The notes: generated by a model not told the origin, from the sequence alone. Counted from the first letter of the stretch, positions 1 through 8,806 are shown. The stretch: 64,000 nucleotides of DNA from Bifidobacterium gallicum DSM 20093 = LMG 11596 (GCF_000741205.1 NZ_JGYW01000004.1:186001-250000); one strand, 5' to 3'. Translations and numbers: made by a program.

Positions 1-37
1 GCGGCAACGCTTCCCTCAACATTGCACACGAGAGAAA

Positions 38-892
38 GTGACATACCAAGTGACCAACGTGAATAACGAATTCAATCCGCAAGATCCCAATGCGCAGCAG
101 GCCGCGCCGGAATACGGCGCCCCGAACTACGCCGCTGCTCCGCAGGCGCCAAGCTATGGCGAGTCGGATGCGACGTCAATCGCGCAACCCGATGCGATGC
201 CATCGCTTTCCGCACCTTCGTACGGTGCAAACAGCGAAGCGCCGGCGTATGGTGAGCCTGCGGCTCCGACCTATACGGAAACCGTATTTGAGGAAACCAC
301 GATGTATACGCAGCCTTCGGTAAGCGAACCGGCAGCTGCACCGGCTTATACTGAACCGGCCGCTGCTACGGCTGCCACTGCTGCCTATGGTGCGCCGGCG
401 TATAACCAGTCTGCGGCGCAGGGCTATGCCGCGCCGGAATACGGACAGTCCGGCTATGCTCAGCAGACGGCGTACACGCAACCCGCATACACGCAGCAGA
501 GCTATGCGCAGCCGCAGCAGCCTACGCAGCCGCAGGCCGGTTACGCCCAGACCGGCTATGCGCAACCGGGGTATGCACAGCCCAACTACGCACAGGCTGG
601 TCAGTACTCGGCTACGGGCGAGGTGCTGCCTGCAGGTTATACGCCAAAGAGCAAGATTGCCGCAGGCCTGTTGAGCATCTTCCTCGGATGCTTCGGCGTG
701 GGCAACTTCTATCTGGGCTTCACGGGCAAAGCCGTCGCCCAGCTGCTGCTGACACTGCTCGGCTGGATTGTGCTCGGCCTTGGTCCCATCGCCGCCAGCA
801 TCTGGGGTCTGATCGAAGGCATCATGATCCTGTGCTCCCACCCGGGCCAGCCCGCGCACCGCGATGCCAAGGGTGTGGAATTGACTGATTGA
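38..892 (+). CDS. TM2-domain membrane protein with Ala/Pro/Tyr-rich N-terminal region
   Basis: Residues 1-205 are a low-complexity stretch rich in Ala, Pro, Gln and Tyr, with repeated YAQP/YAQ and EPA elements. The last 75 residues form a TM2 domain: a KSK start, a Gly-rich hydrophobic helix, an NFYLGFTGKA turn and a second hydrophobic helix. TM2 proteins are short membrane proteins of unknown function; the long N-terminus is probably a disordered cytoplasmic tail (inference). The start is uncertain. GTG at 38 is overlapped by the purine-rich AGAGAAAG that could be its ribosome site, so GTG 50 or GTG 59 in the same frame is at least as likely. A strong terminator follows at 987. Confidence 0.75.
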   Translation: MTYQVTNVNNEFNPQDPNAQQAAPEYGAPNYAAAPQAPSYGESDATSIAQPDAMPSLSAPSYGANSEAPAYGEPAAPTYTETVFEETTMYTQPSVSEPAAAPAYTEPAAATAATAAYGAPAYNQSAAQGYAAPEYGQSGYAQQTAYTQPAYTQQSYAQPQQPTQPQAGYAQTGYAQPGYAQPNYAQAGQYSATGEVLPAGYTPKSKIAAGLLSIFLGCFGVGNFYLGFTGKAVAQLLLTLLGWIVLGLGPIAASIWGLIEGIMILCSHPGQPAHRDAKGVELTD

Positions 893-986
893 TCATCGTC
901 GCGTGGCGACTTGACGGTCAAGCGGGCAGTCGGAAGGATTGCCTGTGGCATGTGGCCGCTGACGTATGCGACTGATTACTGAACGT

Positions 987-1027
987 GTGGCGCGTTTGAC
1001 CCCAACGGGTCAGACGCGCCACTTTTT
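987..1027 (+). terminator. Intrinsic terminator after the TM2 gene (hairpin 1 of a local series)
   Basis: Two 16-base arms (GTGGCGCGTTTGACCC and its partner) pair with a single G-U wobble around a CAAC loop and are followed directly by TTTTT. It lies about 95 bases after the TM2 stop codon. Confidence 0.85.
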
Positions 1028-1080
1028 GTTGTGGAGTGGCGTGGGTTGGCGGGGAGTTGACGTGGACGCCTCGATTGGAT

Positions 1081-1117
1081 GTAGCGCTTTTGTACCACCG
1101 TGGTACGAACGCACTAC
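1081..1117. repeat. Imperfect palindrome, hairpin 2 of series
   Basis: The 18-base arms pair at 15 positions plus one G-U. The core GTACCACCGTGGTAC (1092-1106) is a perfect palindrome about one central base. It shares the GCG-TTTG-ACC arm pattern with the hairpins at 987 and 1142 but has no U-tract, so it is not an ordinary terminator. Confidence 0.7.
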
Positions 1118-1141
1118 GGATTGGTGGGGAAATTCGGAAAA

Positions 1142-1180
1142 TGTGTCGCGTTTGTACCATGGCGGTACGTTCGCGATACA
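1142..1180. repeat. Imperfect palindrome, hairpin 3 of series
   Basis: The arms begin TGTGTCGCGTTTGTACC and pair at 13 of 17 positions around an ATGGC loop. The core is GTACC/GGTAC. It belongs to the same sequence family as the hairpins at 987 and 1081. Confidence 0.65.
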
Positions 1181-1203
1181 CCCGCGGCAGATCCCGCATC
1201 TTT

Positions 1204-1400
1204 CCGTACCGGGCTGGTCAGGGGAGATGCGTTTTGGGGGCGGATTGTGCGTTTCTTCTGACCGGTCTGGTCAGGGGAGATGCGTTTTGGGGGCGGATTG
1301 TGCGTTTCTCCGTACCAACCTGGTCAGGAAAGGTGCACTTTGGGGACGGATTCTGCATTTCTCCTGACCAGCCTGGTCAGGGGAGATGCGGTTTTGGGGT
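1204..1400. repeat. 53-bp tandem repeat, about 3.7 copies
   Basis: The marker CTGGTCA occurs at 1214, 1267, 1320 and 1373, an exact period of 53 bases. Each unit has a palindrome-like start (CCGTACC or CCTGACC facing CTGGTCAGG) followed by GGAGATGCGTTTTGGGG. Units 1 and 3 begin CCGTACC, while units 2 and 4 begin with TGACC, so the array alternates. The last unit has a perfect 9+1+9 palindrome at 1363-1381. The period is not a multiple of three and I see no gene here. Confidence 0.85.
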
Positions 1401-1426
1401 GAAAGTTTGGACGAGTGGGAAGAGGA

Positions 1427-2080
1427 GGGTTGGTAGCTGGATGCGGAGTTCGTGAGAGTGACACTTTGACGCCTAGGGATCAAAGTTGAGGGTGGTGATG
1501 AGTTGGAAGGGAAGAAAGGGAAGGACGCGGCAGGAGAGGGGGGATGCGGTAGCTGGATGGGGATGCCATGGAGGTTGGACGGAAATAAAAAGTGAAAAGG
1601 GAAAGAGGTCGGTGGAGAGGGAGGAGGAAAGGAAGAGACAAGTCAGAGAAGGAGGGAAGAAGCGAGTTGGCAAAGAGGGAGGAAAGGAAGAGCGCGGAAA
1701 AGAGGAAGGGAAATTGGTAGTTGGGTGGGGAATTCGTGAGGTGACACTTTGACGCCTGGGGGTCAGAGGTTGAGAGGGGCGGAATGGAAGAAAAGGGACG
1801 GGGCGGAATGGAAGAAAAGGGACGGGGCGGCGGGAGTGGAGAGAAGGGAAAGGGCGGCGGAAGTGACGAGAAGGGAAAGAAGGAAACTGAAGGAGAAGAG
1901 AGAGAAGGAGGTCGGAGAAGAGGAGAGAAAAGGGAGTGATGAGAAGAGAAAAGGAAGAGGAGGGGGAAGGGATGAAAGAAAAGCGGGAAGGGATAAGAGA
2001 GGAAGAAGGAAAAGAGGAAGAAGAAAAGTGGGACGCGAAAGGGAAAGAGGGGAGAAGGGGAGAGAAGGGAGTCGGTAGAA
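1427..2080. repeat. Polypurine/polypyrimidine low-complexity tract with internal duplications
   Basis: From about 1500 to 2080 the plus strand is overwhelmingly A and G. The apparent long frames on both strands have protein compositions that simply reflect this bias, so I do not call genes. A block containing GACACTTTGACGCCT occurs at about 1458 and again at about 1742 with similar upstream sequence, suggesting an old duplication about 283 bases apart. A 24-base unit starting GGGGCGGAATGGAAG is repeated exactly at 1776 and 1800. Confidence 0.8.
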
Positions 2081-2087
2081 TGGGGAC

Positions 2088-3626
2088 ATGGGTGTGGATC
2101 GTAGTGCGGAATGCAAGATGGTGGGCGGCAAGATGGTGCGCGTGCATGTCGTCGATCAGGGTGACGCGTGTGATGTGCGTATTGACGGGGATTATTTCTT
2201 AAGTCGGGAACCTCAGGGGAGCGGCGACGATCCGATTGTGCTGATTCAGCGTGCGTTGGAGCGCGTGCGTACGGAACTCGGGGCGGACGGCACGGGGGAT
2301 GGCAGTGCAAGCGAGGGGAACGCGGGGGACTGTGACGAGCTGCGGGCGTGTGTGCGGCAGGCGGTGCAGCAGATTCTTGATGATGCCTCGTTACCGCAGC
2401 TGATTGGCGTGGATGCACAGACGATTGTGCAGGCGTTCGTGACGGCATGCGGCTGGGAGCGGGGCGTGCATGGGGTGACGCGCGAGAAGATCGGTAAACG
2501 CGCGGAACACCAGGGTGATGCGGCGGAAGAGGTGACGGGCAGTGTGGCCGGGGTCAGCGGGGTATCTGGCGGAACTCGTGTGTCGGGTGCGGAAACAGCT
2601 GTAGCGGGGGACAAGACGGGCGGATTGGACGATGCGGCAGGTGAGCCGCAGTGTTCGGCGGCCGTGACGGCGAGAGGGACAGGTGAGTCGGGTGATGCGG
2701 CGGAAGGGGTAGGCGACGCGACAGGGATGCCGGGGGACGAGGCGGAAGAGCTGGATGAAGTGACGGTTGGACGGTATTGGCGGGAGCTGGGGGAGCAGGG
2801 GATTGAGATTATTGTTGATGGCGCGCGCGGGGCTGCTGAACAGATGCTCGAGGAAGAGCGACAGGTGGAGCTTGTGGCACGAGATGGTCGTCCTCGATTG
2901 CGGTTCTGGCGGTGGGGGGAACGCGCCGTGGTGATCGGGCGGTTCCAGTCGGTACGCAACGAAGTGAACGAACAAGCCGCGCAACAGCTCGGATTTGCCG
3001 TGGTGCGGCGAGGTACAGGTGGCGGCGCCATGCTCGTGGAACCTGACGCAACAATCACCTACTCACTGGTCACGCCGCTCGAATGGAGCGAGGGGCTGAC
3101 CCCTGAGCAAACGTTCCGTGTGTGTGATGCGTTCGCGGTGGCTGCGCTGAACAGCATCGGTATGCGGGCGATGTTCACGGGACTGAACGACATCGCGTCG
3201 CCGCGCGGCAAAATCGGAGGGGCGGCCGAACGCAAGTATCCGGCGCGGCAACAAACGCAAGAAAATCGGGCGGTGGAAGAGACTCTGGAAGCGCCGGGAG
3301 AACGGGGAATGGGCGTGGGGCGCAATGCGGTGCAAGATTTACGCACCGGCCTGCAGTTAGCTGCGGATGGGGGATTTGTGCAGCGGCAACCGGGTCGGCA
3401 TGGCGTGCTGTTGCATCACACGACGTTGGCTTACGATTTTGACGGCGAGCTGATGAGCCAGGTGTTGCACACGGCGCAAGCCAAGTTGGTCGATAAAGCC
3501 GTACAGTCGGCCAAACGGCGTGTCGATCCGATTGTGACGCAAACTACGCTCAGTCGAGAGGACGTGCAGGATGCGCTCGTGCAATGCGCGAGGGATATGG
3601 CGCGGGGCGACGTGGGCGTGGAATGA
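2088..3626 (+). CDS. Lipoate-protein ligase A family protein, accessory domain at N-terminus
   Basis: The C-terminal half is a biotin/lipoate ligase catalytic domain, which would join lipoate to a carrier lysine through lipoyl-AMP. It has RRGTGGGA near residue 306, the lysine motif RGKIGGAAER near 372, and a late HGVLLHHTTL motif after an insertion of about 45 residues. The first ~120 residues (VDQGDACDVRIDGDYFL and a following helical part) resemble the small accessory domain usually found at the C-terminus of LplA. An acidic, Gly/Ala-rich linker of about 100 residues separates the two. At 512 residues it is much longer than E. coli LplA. The carrier protein is not in this window. ATG 2118 is an alternative start. 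Confidence 0.8.
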   Translation: MGVDRSAECKMVGGKMVRVHVVDQGDACDVRIDGDYFLSREPQGSGDDPIVLIQRALERVRTELGADGTGDGSASEGNAGDCDELRACVRQAVQQILDDASLPQLIGVDAQTIVQAFVTACGWERGVHGVTREKIGKRAEHQGDAAEEVTGSVAGVSGVSGGTRVSGAETAVAGDKTGGLDDAAGEPQCSAAVTARGTGESGDAAEGVGDATGMPGDEAEELDEVTVGRYWRELGEQGIEIIVDGARGAAEQMLEEERQVELVARDGRPRLRFWRWGERAVVIGRFQSVRNEVNEQAAQQLGFAVVRRGTGGGAMLVEPDATITYSLVTPLEWSEGLTPEQTFRVCDAFAVAALNSIGMRAMFTGLNDIASPRGKIGGAAERKYPARQQTQENRAVEETLEAPGERGMGVGRNAVQDLRTGLQLAADGGFVQRQPGRHGVLLHHTTLAYDFDGELMSQVLHTAQAKLVDKAVQSAKRRVDPIVTQTTLSREDVQDALVQCARDMARGDVGVE

Positions 3627-3675
3627 ACATGGGCATGGAATGAACATGAAATGAGTGTGAAGTGAGTGTGAGGCG

Positions 3676-3775
3676 CGTGTGCGGCGTGTGTGAATGAGTG
3701 CGGCTCGGGCGTGGATCGGGCGTGGATCGGGTGCGGTTCAGGTGCGGCTTGAGCGTGGCTTGAGCATGAGGGGTG
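3676..3775. repeat. Degenerate 11-12 bp tandem repeats in spacer
   Basis: After the ligase stop, the spacer contains runs such as GCGTGGATCGG twice, then TGCGGTTCAGG, TGCGGCTTGAG and CGTGGCTTGAG, and GTGAATGAGTG-like words before them. I see no gene between 3627 and 3913. Confidence 0.55.
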
Positions 3776-3926
3776 GCGTGTCTTGCGGAAGGTTCGGGCA
3801 GGGGGCGGGAATTAGCGACGCGCTCGCAGACGTGCGTGAAGGAAGGTTAGGCGGCGCGCTCGCGGGGCGCTCACGAAGAAAGACGAGGGGGTCGGGCTCG
3901 GCGGGACGGCCTCTATGATGGAGTGC

Positions 3927-4628
3927 ATGGAAGCATCCGATGATCTGGAAACCCTGCTGCACACGGCGTTGTTCCGTTGCGTTACTCCTGAACAGGCAAG
4001 CAACCTGCTGCCTCACATGCATCGTCTTATGGTGAACAAAGGTGATGTGATCTTCAGCGAGGGGGACACTGATCATCGCATGTATTTGATTGAGGCGGGT
4101 CGCGTCAAACTCATGCGCACATCGAATGACGACCGCATCCAGCTGCTGAGCATCCAGACCAGAGGCGAGTTGCTCGGCGAAATTCCCGTGTTCGATCCGG
4201 AAGGTGGCCCGCGCACGGCTACGGCTGTGGCCATGGTCAACGGCACGACGGTGCTGTGGGTGGAACATGACGATCTGTTCCGTTGGCTTGAAGACAATCC
4301 CAGCGTCGCCGTGGACATGCTGCAGGTGTTGGCCAACCGTATGCGCGCCAACAATGAGCGCATCGCCGACCTTGTGTTCTCGGATGTGCCGGGACGTCTG
4401 GCCAAAACGTTGTTGGATCTGGCAGCGCGCTTCGGGCGGCCCGTGGAGGCCGGGCTGGAAGTGCCGCATGATTTGACACAGGAAGAGATGGCGCAGCTTG
4501 TGGGGTCGTCGCGCGAAACCGTGAACAAGGCGTTGACCGATTTCACGAACCGTGGTTGGATCGCGCGCGAGGGGCGCACAATCATCATTTATCAGCCGGG
4601 CGCGCTGATTCGTAGGTCGAAGCGTTGA
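3927..4628 (+). CDS. Crp/Fnr family transcriptional regulator (GlxR-like)
   Basis: Residues ~10-125 form a cyclic-nucleotide-binding beta-barrel (GDVIFSEGDTDHRMYLIEAGRV; LLGEIPVFDPEGGPRTATA in the phosphate-binding cassette position). A long dimer helix follows, then a C-terminal winged helix with the recognition segment LTQEEMAQLVGSSRETVNKAL. The length is typical of actinobacterial Crp/GlxR. ATG 3927 is preceded by GGAG; ATG 3915 and 3918 are in frame, but TATGAT at 3914-3919 could be a -10 element, giving a very short or absent leader. The next gene downstream has a matching binding-site candidate at 4834. The effector is not shown by the sequence. Confidence 0.88.
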   Translation: MEASDDLETLLHTALFRCVTPEQASNLLPHMHRLMVNKGDVIFSEGDTDHRMYLIEAGRVKLMRTSNDDRIQLLSIQTRGELLGEIPVFDPEGGPRTATAVAMVNGTTVLWVEHDDLFRWLEDNPSVAVDMLQVLANRMRANNERIADLVFSDVPGRLAKTLLDLAARFGRPVEAGLEVPHDLTQEEMAQLVGSSRETVNKALTDFTNRGWIAREGRTIIIYQPGALIRRSKR

Positions 4629-4833
4629 GTTGCGCGGTGCGATGCTGAGCTACGGATCAGCGGGCTGAAACTACCGTGAGTCGCAGCTGACCCGTGGGCT
4701 GGAACGTTGGGTCGCAGGTAAGTTGGTTCGCAGATTGAAACTCGGCCGACCCGCAGACTGCACCTAACGCACCCAATGCACCTCACGCACCCCACGCGCA
4801 CCTAAGCCTTGCACGGCGAATTGCAAAGGTTTG

Positions 4834-4849
4834 TGTGTAATGTTTCACA
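4834..4849. promoter_or_regulatory. Candidate Crp/GlxR binding site
   Basis: TGTGTAATGTTTCACA matches the Crp-family consensus TGTGA-N6-TCACA with one change. It lies 33 bases before the penicillin-binding protein gene and about 200 bases after the regulator gene. Confidence 0.5.
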
Positions 4850-4881
4850 AACCCTTTTCTTCGTAAGGGCCGACATTTAGA

Positions 4882-7146
4882 ATGAACCTCATGCCCAAGA
4901 AGAAAACCATGACGTTCCAGCGCGCGCTCGCGCTGGTTCTTGCATTCGTGACGTTATGCGTGGCCGGAGGTGTGGTCACGAGCATGTTGTTCATGCCCGC
5001 GGTGGTGGCGGCGAACAACGTGGTTAAGGCAGTCACGCCGTCCATGGAAGTCGAAAACATCGATTTCGATGTGACGACGCTGCCGCAGAAATCCACCATG
5101 TATGCCAACGATGGCAAAACGGTCATCGCTGAGTTTTATGCGCAGAACCGTGAGGTTGTGCCGCTCAAGCAGATTTCCACGCCGATGCAGCAGGCTGTGG
5201 TGGCCCGTGAGGACCGTCGTTTCTTCGAGCATTCGGGCGTGGACGTGCAGGGCGTGATGCGCGCGTTCGTGCAAACCTATATCAGTCAGGGCGATCAACA
5301 GGGCGGTTCGTCGCTGACGCAGCAGTATGTGAAGAACGTGTTGGCCACGAAGGCCCGTGAAAACAATGATCCGATTGGCGAATATCACGCCACGGAAGAC
5401 ACGATCGCGCGTAAGATGCGCGAAATGCTGATCTCGATGCAGATGGAGAAGAAGTATACGAAGCAGGAAATCCTGCAGGGCTACCTGAACATCGCGCAGT
5501 TCGGTTCGAACAGCCTCTACGGCGTGCAGGCCGCAGCAGAACGCTACTTCAACACCACGGCCGACAAGCTCAATGTGGTGCAGGCCGCGACCATCGCGAT
5601 GGTTACGAAGAACCCTTCGAAGTATGATCCTTCAATCCCTGAGAACCAGCCTGAAGCGGAAAAGCAGCGCAACCTGGTGCTGCAGCAGATGAAAGCCCAG
5701 GGCTTCATCACGCAGCAGCAGTATGACGAAGCGGTTGCGCAGCCGCTCGTCGACACGCTTGACGTGCAGGATGTGTCTCGCGGTTGCATGGCTGCGGCGT
5801 ATGATGCGGGCTTCTTCTGCGACTACGTGGTACATAAGATCGAGAACTCGCCCGAGTTCGGCAAGACGGCCCAGGAACGTGAAGAGCTGCTGCAGGAAGG
5901 CGGCTTGAAGATTGTGACCACGCTCGACGTGGACGCCAACTCGCTGATGATGCAGACGGCTCAGGAGACGATTCCGGCCAACGATCCGTCGGGCATGGAA
6001 ATCGTGATGGCTTCCGTCAAGCCCGGCACGGGCGAAGTGCTCGGCTTTGGCCTCAACCGTACCTATGATGCCACCGACGCGGCGGCCACCGATCCCACGC
6101 GCGCTTCGATGAATTACGCCGTCGACCAGATCGATGGCGGCGGCCGCGGCTTCCCGATCGGTTCGAGCTGGAAGCCGATCAACCTGATCGCTTGGATGCA
6201 GCAGGGCCGTTCGCTCAACGAATCGTTGATCAACCCCACCGATTACCAAACGAGCTTGTTCAGCTGCAACGGCTACCAGGGCGGCACTGACGTCTGGCAC
6301 GTCACGAACGCGTTGACGAACGGCACGGTGAGCCCCGAAAGCCCGTTCCTCGGCCTTGTGCACTCGCACAACACGACGATGGCTTCGATGGGTGCAAAGA
6401 TCGGTCTGTGCGCTGTGGCTGACGCGGCCAAGGCCGTGGGCTACCACAACGCGATCATTGGCCAGGAAGACGTGTATTCCGACGTTTCCATGCACCCGGC
6501 TCTGCTGATTGGCGGTTCCGCCTCGGTTTCGCCGTTGACTATGGCTTCCGTCTACGCCACGTACGCGGCGAACGGCGTGCAGTGCTCGCCAATCGCGCTC
6601 AAGGAAGTTGAGAAGGCCGACGGCGACAAGCTGCAGGTGCCGAGCGCCAACTGCCATCAGGCTGTGGACAAGGACATCATCCAGACGCTCGCGTACACGA
6701 TGAACCAGGGCGTCGTGCGTCCCGACGGCGCCGGCCAGTTCGGCAAGCTCGCCAACAACCGCAAGTCGTTCCTGAAGACCGGTACGAACGAGGACACTTA
6801 CTTGACGACGGGCGGTTTCACGCCGCACGAGATCGCCACGTTCGTGCTCGTCGGCGACGTGCAGGACCCGCTCAACCATCGTGTGGCCAACATCGCGATC
6901 AACGGCCAGTATCGCAGCTACTGGGATGGTGGCACGATCGCCGCGCCTGCTTACGCGAGTTTCACGAACAAGTATTTGGACAAGAAGGGCATCCAGGTCG
7001 ACGACAGTTACGGCCAGCCCGTCGACAAATACATGAGGACCGTTGCGGCCTCACGTACCGGCAACTCGTCTACTAACTCGAGCACGCTGAACAACACCGG
7101 TACCAACAACCAGCCCCAGCAGCAGTCCCAGCAGTCCCAGCCGTAA
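4882..7146 (+). CDS. Class A penicillin-binding protein (transglycosylase/transpeptidase)
   Basis: It polymerises and cross-links peptidoglycan outside the membrane. One N-terminal membrane anchor spans about residues 14-42. The GT51 domain has the catalytic-Glu motif REDRRFFEHSGVD (~107-119) and GGSSLTQQYVKN (~140). The transpeptidase domain has the serine motif GSSWKPI (~429) and LKTGTNEDT (~631). The C-terminus ends in a Ser/Thr/Asn/Gln-rich tail. ATG 4882 is used; ATG 4891 is possible. A Crp-like site at 4834 suggests control by the neighbouring regulator (inference). Confidence 0.93.
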   Translation: MNLMPKKKTMTFQRALALVLAFVTLCVAGGVVTSMLFMPAVVAANNVVKAVTPSMEVENIDFDVTTLPQKSTMYANDGKTVIAEFYAQNREVVPLKQISTPMQQAVVAREDRRFFEHSGVDVQGVMRAFVQTYISQGDQQGGSSLTQQYVKNVLATKARENNDPIGEYHATEDTIARKMREMLISMQMEKKYTKQEILQGYLNIAQFGSNSLYGVQAAAERYFNTTADKLNVVQAATIAMVTKNPSKYDPSIPENQPEAEKQRNLVLQQMKAQGFITQQQYDEAVAQPLVDTLDVQDVSRGCMAAAYDAGFFCDYVVHKIENSPEFGKTAQEREELLQEGGLKIVTTLDVDANSLMMQTAQETIPANDPSGMEIVMASVKPGTGEVLGFGLNRTYDATDAAATDPTRASMNYAVDQIDGGGRGFPIGSSWKPINLIAWMQQGRSLNESLINPTDYQTSLFSCNGYQGGTDVWHVTNALTNGTVSPESPFLGLVHSHNTTMASMGAKIGLCAVADAAKAVGYHNAIIGQEDVYSDVSMHPALLIGGSASVSPLTMASVYATYAANGVQCSPIALKEVEKADGDKLQVPSANCHQAVDKDIIQTLAYTMNQGVVRPDGAGQFGKLANNRKSFLKTGTNEDTYLTTGGFTPHEIATFVLVGDVQDPLNHRVANIAINGQYRSYWDGGTIAAPAYASFTNKYLDKKGIQVDDSYGQPVDKYMRTVAASRTGNSSTNSSTLNNTGTNNQPQQQSQQSQP

Positions 7147-7239
7147 CGCACGGCTTGTGACGCAAGGCTTGTGACACGCGGCTTTTGGCACACAGCCCGC
7201 GTTGATTGCCGCACTGCTGATGCGCAGGTGAACTCAAGC

Positions 7240-7282
7240 GATGCCGTCCTGACTTTCGAGTCGGGGCGGCATCGTGCGTTTT
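7240..7282 (+). terminator. Intrinsic terminator after the PBP gene
   Basis: Fifteen-base arms (GATGCCGTCCTGACT with its partner, two G-U pairs) close on a TTCG loop and are followed by GTGCGTTTT. Confidence 0.8.
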
Positions 7283-7425
7283 GTGGCGCGCTGTGGGGAA
7301 GGCTGAGCGCGATTCCCCCCGTTATCTTGCGTGTTGGGCCGTATTCCCAGCGAATCTTCGGTTAGGCTGGACACACTGGAGATGATTGTGTTGCGGCCCG
7401 CACAAGGCCGCGGTTTGGAGGAATC

Positions 7426-8655
7426 ATGGCAAAACACGCCCGTCCGGAACCGCTGCTCACCGAAGAGCAGTCGGCTGAACAGCTCGTCAATCCCGGCTCG
7501 CCCGAGTACAAGGCCGCCAAGAAATCACGCAAGTCATCGAAAAATACTCATGATGATTTCCGTATGCCGCGACTGTGCGAACCCTTGCATCTTCGCAGCT
7601 TGACCGTGCGTAACCGTATCTGGTTGCCTCCGATGGATACCTACTCGGTATTCGCCCATGATGGCCGACCGACCGATTTTCATTATGAGCACTATGTCAG
7701 CCGCGCATCAGGCGGCTTCGGCATGGTCATTGTGGAGGCGACAGCCGTCACGCCGGAAGGCAGGATTTCCCCCTGCGATGTGGGACTGTGGCAAGACGAC
7801 ATGATCGACACGTGGAATTGGATTGCGCGCGGCATCAAGGCGCAGGGCGCTGCGGCGGCGATCCAGCTCAACCATGCGGGACGCAAAGGGTCGATGGGAT
7901 GCTTCTCGCTGGGTTATGAACGCACGAGCGTGCCGCTTGAAGAAGGCGGTTGGCAAACGGTGGCGCCGAGCGCGATCGCCTATGGCGACCAGCGCACACC
8001 GCGTGAACTCACCGTGGATGAAATCCACGAGATCCAACACCGCTTCCGTGACGCCGCATGGCGTGTGATGACAGCCGGATTTGATGCGATTGAACTGCAT
8101 GCGGCGCACGGGTATCTGCTCTCGGAGTTCCTTGATCCGTTGACGAACCTGCGTGAGGATGAATATGGTGGCAGCCTACGCAACCGCATGCGCATGCTGC
8201 TCGAAACCGTGGACGAAGTGCGCGGTGTAATCCGTGACGACATGCCGTTGCTCGTGCGCGTATCAGCCACTGATTGGGCTGAAGGCGGTTGGGACTTGGA
8301 ACAGACGATCGAGCTCGCGCGTGAACTCAAGGACCATGGCGTCGACTTGATCGATGTGTCGACCGGGGGTCTCGTACCTCACGTGACCGTTCCAGTCAAA
8401 CCGCTCTACCAGGTGCGGTTCGCCGATGAAGTGCGTCGCGGCGCAAACATCCCGACCACGGCCGTGGGGCTAATCACGAAACCCAAGGAAGCGGCAAAAA
8501 TCGTCAAAGGGTATGAGGCCGATGCCGTGGAAATCGGCCGCGCCGCATTGCGCGACCCGTATTGGCCATTGCGCGCCTATGCCAAACTCGGTGTACCCGT
8601 TGACAAGACGCCATATCCGCCAGCGTATGTGCGCGGCGCGTATCGTGTGGAGTAG
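7426..8655 (+). CDS. NADH:flavin oxidoreductase, old yellow enzyme family
   Basis: This is an FMN-dependent ene-reductase-like TIM barrel. After a charged N-terminal extension of ~45 residues it shows VRNRIWLPPMDTYS, IQLNHAGRKGS, ELHAAHGYLLSEFLDPLTN (the substrate and FMN-binding His region), YGGSLRNRMRMLLE, VSTGGL and a terminal EIGRAALRDPYWP. The order matches YqjM/NamA-type enzymes. GGAGG precedes the ATG by 6 bases. The physiological substrate cannot be read from sequence. It converges on pyrD, with a long hairpin between. Confidence 0.88.
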   Translation: MAKHARPEPLLTEEQSAEQLVNPGSPEYKAAKKSRKSSKNTHDDFRMPRLCEPLHLRSLTVRNRIWLPPMDTYSVFAHDGRPTDFHYEHYVSRASGGFGMVIVEATAVTPEGRISPCDVGLWQDDMIDTWNWIARGIKAQGAAAAIQLNHAGRKGSMGCFSLGYERTSVPLEEGGWQTVAPSAIAYGDQRTPRELTVDEIHEIQHRFRDAAWRVMTAGFDAIELHAAHGYLLSEFLDPLTNLREDEYGGSLRNRMRMLLETVDEVRGVIRDDMPLLVRVSATDWAEGGWDLEQTIELARELKDHGVDLIDVSTGGLVPHVTVPVKPLYQVRFADEVRRGANIPTTAVGLITKPKEAAKIVKGYEADAVEIGRAALRDPYWPLRAYAKLGVPVDKTPYPPAYVRGAYRVE

Positions 8656-8726
8656 CGAGCATATTTGCGTATCACCATGAGTAACAGTGTGCAACAGTGC
8701 ACAACAGTGCGCATGGGCATGACCGC

Positions 8727-8780
8727 ATAATCAAGGCCTCTGGAAACGTCAATCGTTACGTTTCCAGAGGCCTTGATTAT
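8727..8780. terminator. Bidirectional terminator between oxidoreductase and pyrD
   Basis: Perfect 23-base arms (8727-8749 and 8758-8780) flank an 8-base loop. The ends read ATAATCAAGG and CCTTGATTAT, giving A/T-rich edges for both convergent genes. Confidence 0.85.
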
Positions 8781-8806
8781 CAGCTGCTGAGGGGATGCGC
8801 CGCGTT

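Noticed and set aside
1204-1400. CRISPR array
   Set aside because: The 53-bp units are near-identical throughout, with no variable spacers and no cas genes.
1480-2448. Long minus-strand open frames rich in Ser, Pro and Phe
   Set aside because: Their composition simply mirrors the polypurine tract; no domain or ribosome site supports them, and they overlap the lipoate ligase start.
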